Source: Actinocatenispora rupis (GTDB lineage: Bacteria; Actinomycetota; Actinomycetes; Mycobacteriales; Micromonosporaceae). From it: 64,000 nucleotides of DNA. The stretch spans positions 1 through 64,000 of the forward strand of contig NZ_BOMB01000047.1 of assembly GCF_016861975.1 (NCBI RefSeq), in the 5' to 3' direction. Below, in pieces: positions 62,545 through 64,000 of the stretch; positions within the stretch are counted from its first letter, which is position 1, and each line of letters opens with the position of its first letter. A program made the translations under genes and the position numbers. The notes below the pieces were generated by a model. It had not been told where the DNA came from. It saw only the letters and a program-made list of their open reading frames with translations, and did no database searches.

Positions 62545-64000
62545 TCAGGCCAGCGCGGCGCGTTCGGCGGCCAGCCAGCTCCGGTACGCGGTGACCTGCG
62601 CGTCGCGGTCGGCGTCGGTCCAGCCGAGCAGCGGCGCGACGATGGCGGCGATCTCCGGTGCGGCCGCCGCACCCCCGTCCGGCGTCTCGAACGACACGTG
62701 CGTACGGTGCCACAGCAGGTCCTCCAGCGTCGTCGCACCCTCGTGCGTCACCGCGTACGCGAACTCGGCGGCCAGGTGCCCGCCGGCCCCCGGCACCACC
62801 CGTACGCCGTCGTCGCCTCCGGCGGCGAGCACCTCCTCGGTGAGCGCCCCGTACCGGCCGACGAGCCGCGGCACGTCGGACTCGGCCACGCCGTACCGGG
62901 TGGCGAGCTGCGCGGCGCGGTGCGCCACCGTGTGCCAGCCTGGCGTACCGACCAGCGGCAGGTCGGCGGTCTCCGAGCGCGGCACCTGCCGCCCCAGCCC
63001 CGCGGTCGCGGCGTCCACCGCGTCGGCCGCCATCGCCCGGTACGTCGTGTACTTGCCGCCCACGATCGTCACCATGCCCGGCGGGCCCGGGACGACCGAG
63101 TGGTCGCGGGACAGCGCGGAAGTGGTGTCGGCGTCGCCGGCCGGCGCGAGCAGCGGCCGCAGCCCGGCGAACGTCCCGACGATGTGCTCGCGCGCGACCG
63201 GCCGCCGCAGGTACCGGTTGATGTTGCGGAGCAGGTAGTCGATCTCGGCCGGCTCGGCCCGCGGCGACGCCAGATCCCCCTCGTACGGGGTGTCGGTGGT
63301 GCCGAGCATCCAGTGGTCGAACCACTTCCGGATGATGATCACCGAGTCCTCGGCCCGCGCGAAGATCCCGGTACTCGACTCCAGCGCCTCCGGCGCGAGT
63401 ACCACGTGGACGCCCTTCGCCGGGGCCACCCGGAACGTCTCGGCGCCGGCGAGCCGCTGGATCGCCGCCGACCACACCCCGGCCGCGTTGATGACGCTGC
63501 GGGCCGCGATCCGATGCCGCTCCCCGGTCGTGGCGTCGGCGACCACGACCCCGGCCACCCGCTCGCCGTCGCGTACCACGTCGACCACGCGGGCCCGGGT
63601 GAGCACGGCGGCGCCCAGCGACGCGGCGGTACGGGCCAGCACCATCGTGTGCCGCGCGTCGTCCACCCGCACGTCGTAGTACTGGATGCCGCCGCGGACG
63701 CGGGCCGGGTCGAGCGCCGGCGCGACCCGCAGGGCGCCGCGGCGCGAGTAGTGCCGGTGGTGCGGGATCCCGCGGCGCGACACCGTCATCGCGTCGTACA
63801 GCGCGACACCGGCCCCGATGTACGGCCGCTCGTACGCCCGGGTCAGCGGGTACAGGAACGGTTCGGGCTTCGCCAGGTAGCCGCACAGCCGGTTGACCAT
63901 CAGGTCCCGCTCGTGCAGCGCCTGGTTGACCAGCTTGACGTTCAGCTGCTCCAGGTACCGCAGACCGCCGTGGAACGTCTTGCCCGAGCGTGACGAGGTC
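62545..64000 (-). CDS. GlpD/EryB-type FAD-dependent polyol-phosphate dehydrogenase, partial
   Basis: A C-terminal part of at least 484 residues; the N-terminus with the FAD Rossmann motif lies beyond the window. Visible landmarks are SGKTFHGGLRYLEQ, RSVINAAGVWSAAIQRL, VGTFAGLRPLLAP and VTIVGGKYTTYRAMA, as in glycerol-3-phosphate dehydrogenases and erythritol-phosphate dehydrogenases (EryB). It oxidises a polyol phosphate and passes electrons to quinone at the membrane. It converges on the polyol operon with a 6-bp gap between stops, so it is functionally but not transcriptionally linked. Confidence 0.9.
   Translation of the reverse strand, partial: TSSRSGKTFHGGLRYLEQLNVKLVNQALHERDLMVNRLCGYLAKPEPFLYPLTRAYERPYIGAGVALYDAMTVSRRGIPHHRHYSRRGALRVAPALDPARVRGGIQYYDVRVDDARHTMVLARTAASLGAAVLTRARVVDVVRDGERVAGVVVADATTGERHRIAARSVINAAGVWSAAIQRLAGAETFRVAPAKGVHVVLAPEALESSTGIFARAEDSVIIIRKWFDHWMLGTTDTPYEGDLASPRAEPAEIDYLLRNINRYLRRPVAREHIVGTFAGLRPLLAPAGDADTTSALSRDHSVVPGPPGMVTIVGGKYTTYRAMAADAVDAATAGLGRQVPRSETADLPLVGTPGWHTVAHRAAQLATRYGVAESDVPRLVGRYGALTEEVLAAGGDDGVRVVPGAGGHLAAEFAYAVTHEGATTLEDLLWHRTHVSFETPDGGAAAAPEIAAIVAPLLGWTDADRDAQVTAYRSWLAAERAALA

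Noticed and set aside
1-64000. CRISPR arrays, insertion sequences, rRNA operons
   Set aside because: No regularly spaced repeats, transposase or integrase motifs, or rRNA sequence were seen on either strand.

Overview
The window is a stretch of chromosome from a high-GC actinobacterium. Support comes from near-universal G/C third codon positions, frequent GTG starts, ATGA/GTGA gene overlaps, OhrR/Ohr, a CU044_5270-type sigma-linked protein and many leaderless-looking starts. The unusually dense use of GTAC would fit a Micromonosporaceae genus such as Actinocatenispora, but that placement is inference; no rRNA or intact tRNA is present to anchor it.

Layout. 0-12.4 kb: small operons of housekeeping or accessory metabolism. 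These include a membrane protein, methyltransferase, frameshifted alpha/beta hydrolase, solitary LanC-like cyclase, MFS exporter, TetR with reductase, an XRE regulator divergent from an SDR, an FAD monooxygenase and an FMN reductase. 12.7-18.5 kb: HD protein, then a two-component system divergent from a three-gene ABC transporter, with direct and inverted repeats between them and a perfect 17-bp hairpin at the end. 18.6-19.6 kb: a PH-like/coiled-coil protein of unknown role. 20-26.6 kb: cyclase-family hydrolase, GGDEF protein, an ArsR-like regulator divergent from an MFS gene, DinB-like protein, and the OhrR/Ohr peroxide pair. 26.6-31.6 kb: acyl-CoA ligase overlapping an oddly ordered CaiB-type CoA transferase, then a reading frame that joins an alpha/beta hydrolase to an ABC ATPase.

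31.8-33.3 kb: FkbM methyltransferase and YhhN-type membrane protein. 33.35-36.97 kb is a scarred mosaic: two diverged copies of an MFS gene tail, a truncated MFS pseudogene, a tRNA-Lys-like fragment, a DinB gene, an F420-type reductase and non-coding sequence. 37-40 kb: methyltransferase-like protein, mycothiol-dependent-isomerase-type protein, and an ECF sigma factor continuous with a DUF4267-like segment. 40.2-51.2 kb: HD/VOC fusion, secreted phosphatase, two secreted hydrolases with a divergent PucR-like regulator, NmrA-type oxidoreductase behind a MerR-type promoter, a tiny HEPN-like protein divergent from a membrane-anchored HTH protein, and an ECF sigma/CU044_5270 pair.

51.4-57.3 kb is a complete peptide/nickel-type ABC importer (lipoprotein, two ATPases, two permeases) on the minus strand, with a hairpin just behind the binding-protein gene. 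57.8-62.5 kb is a plus-strand operon of HAD phosphatase, DhaK-DhaL fusion kinase, RpiB-type isomerase, FGGY kinase and cupin. It converges on a GlpD-type FAD dehydrogenase that runs off the window. Together these resemble a four-carbon polyol (erythritol/erythrulose-like) or glycerol catabolic locus.
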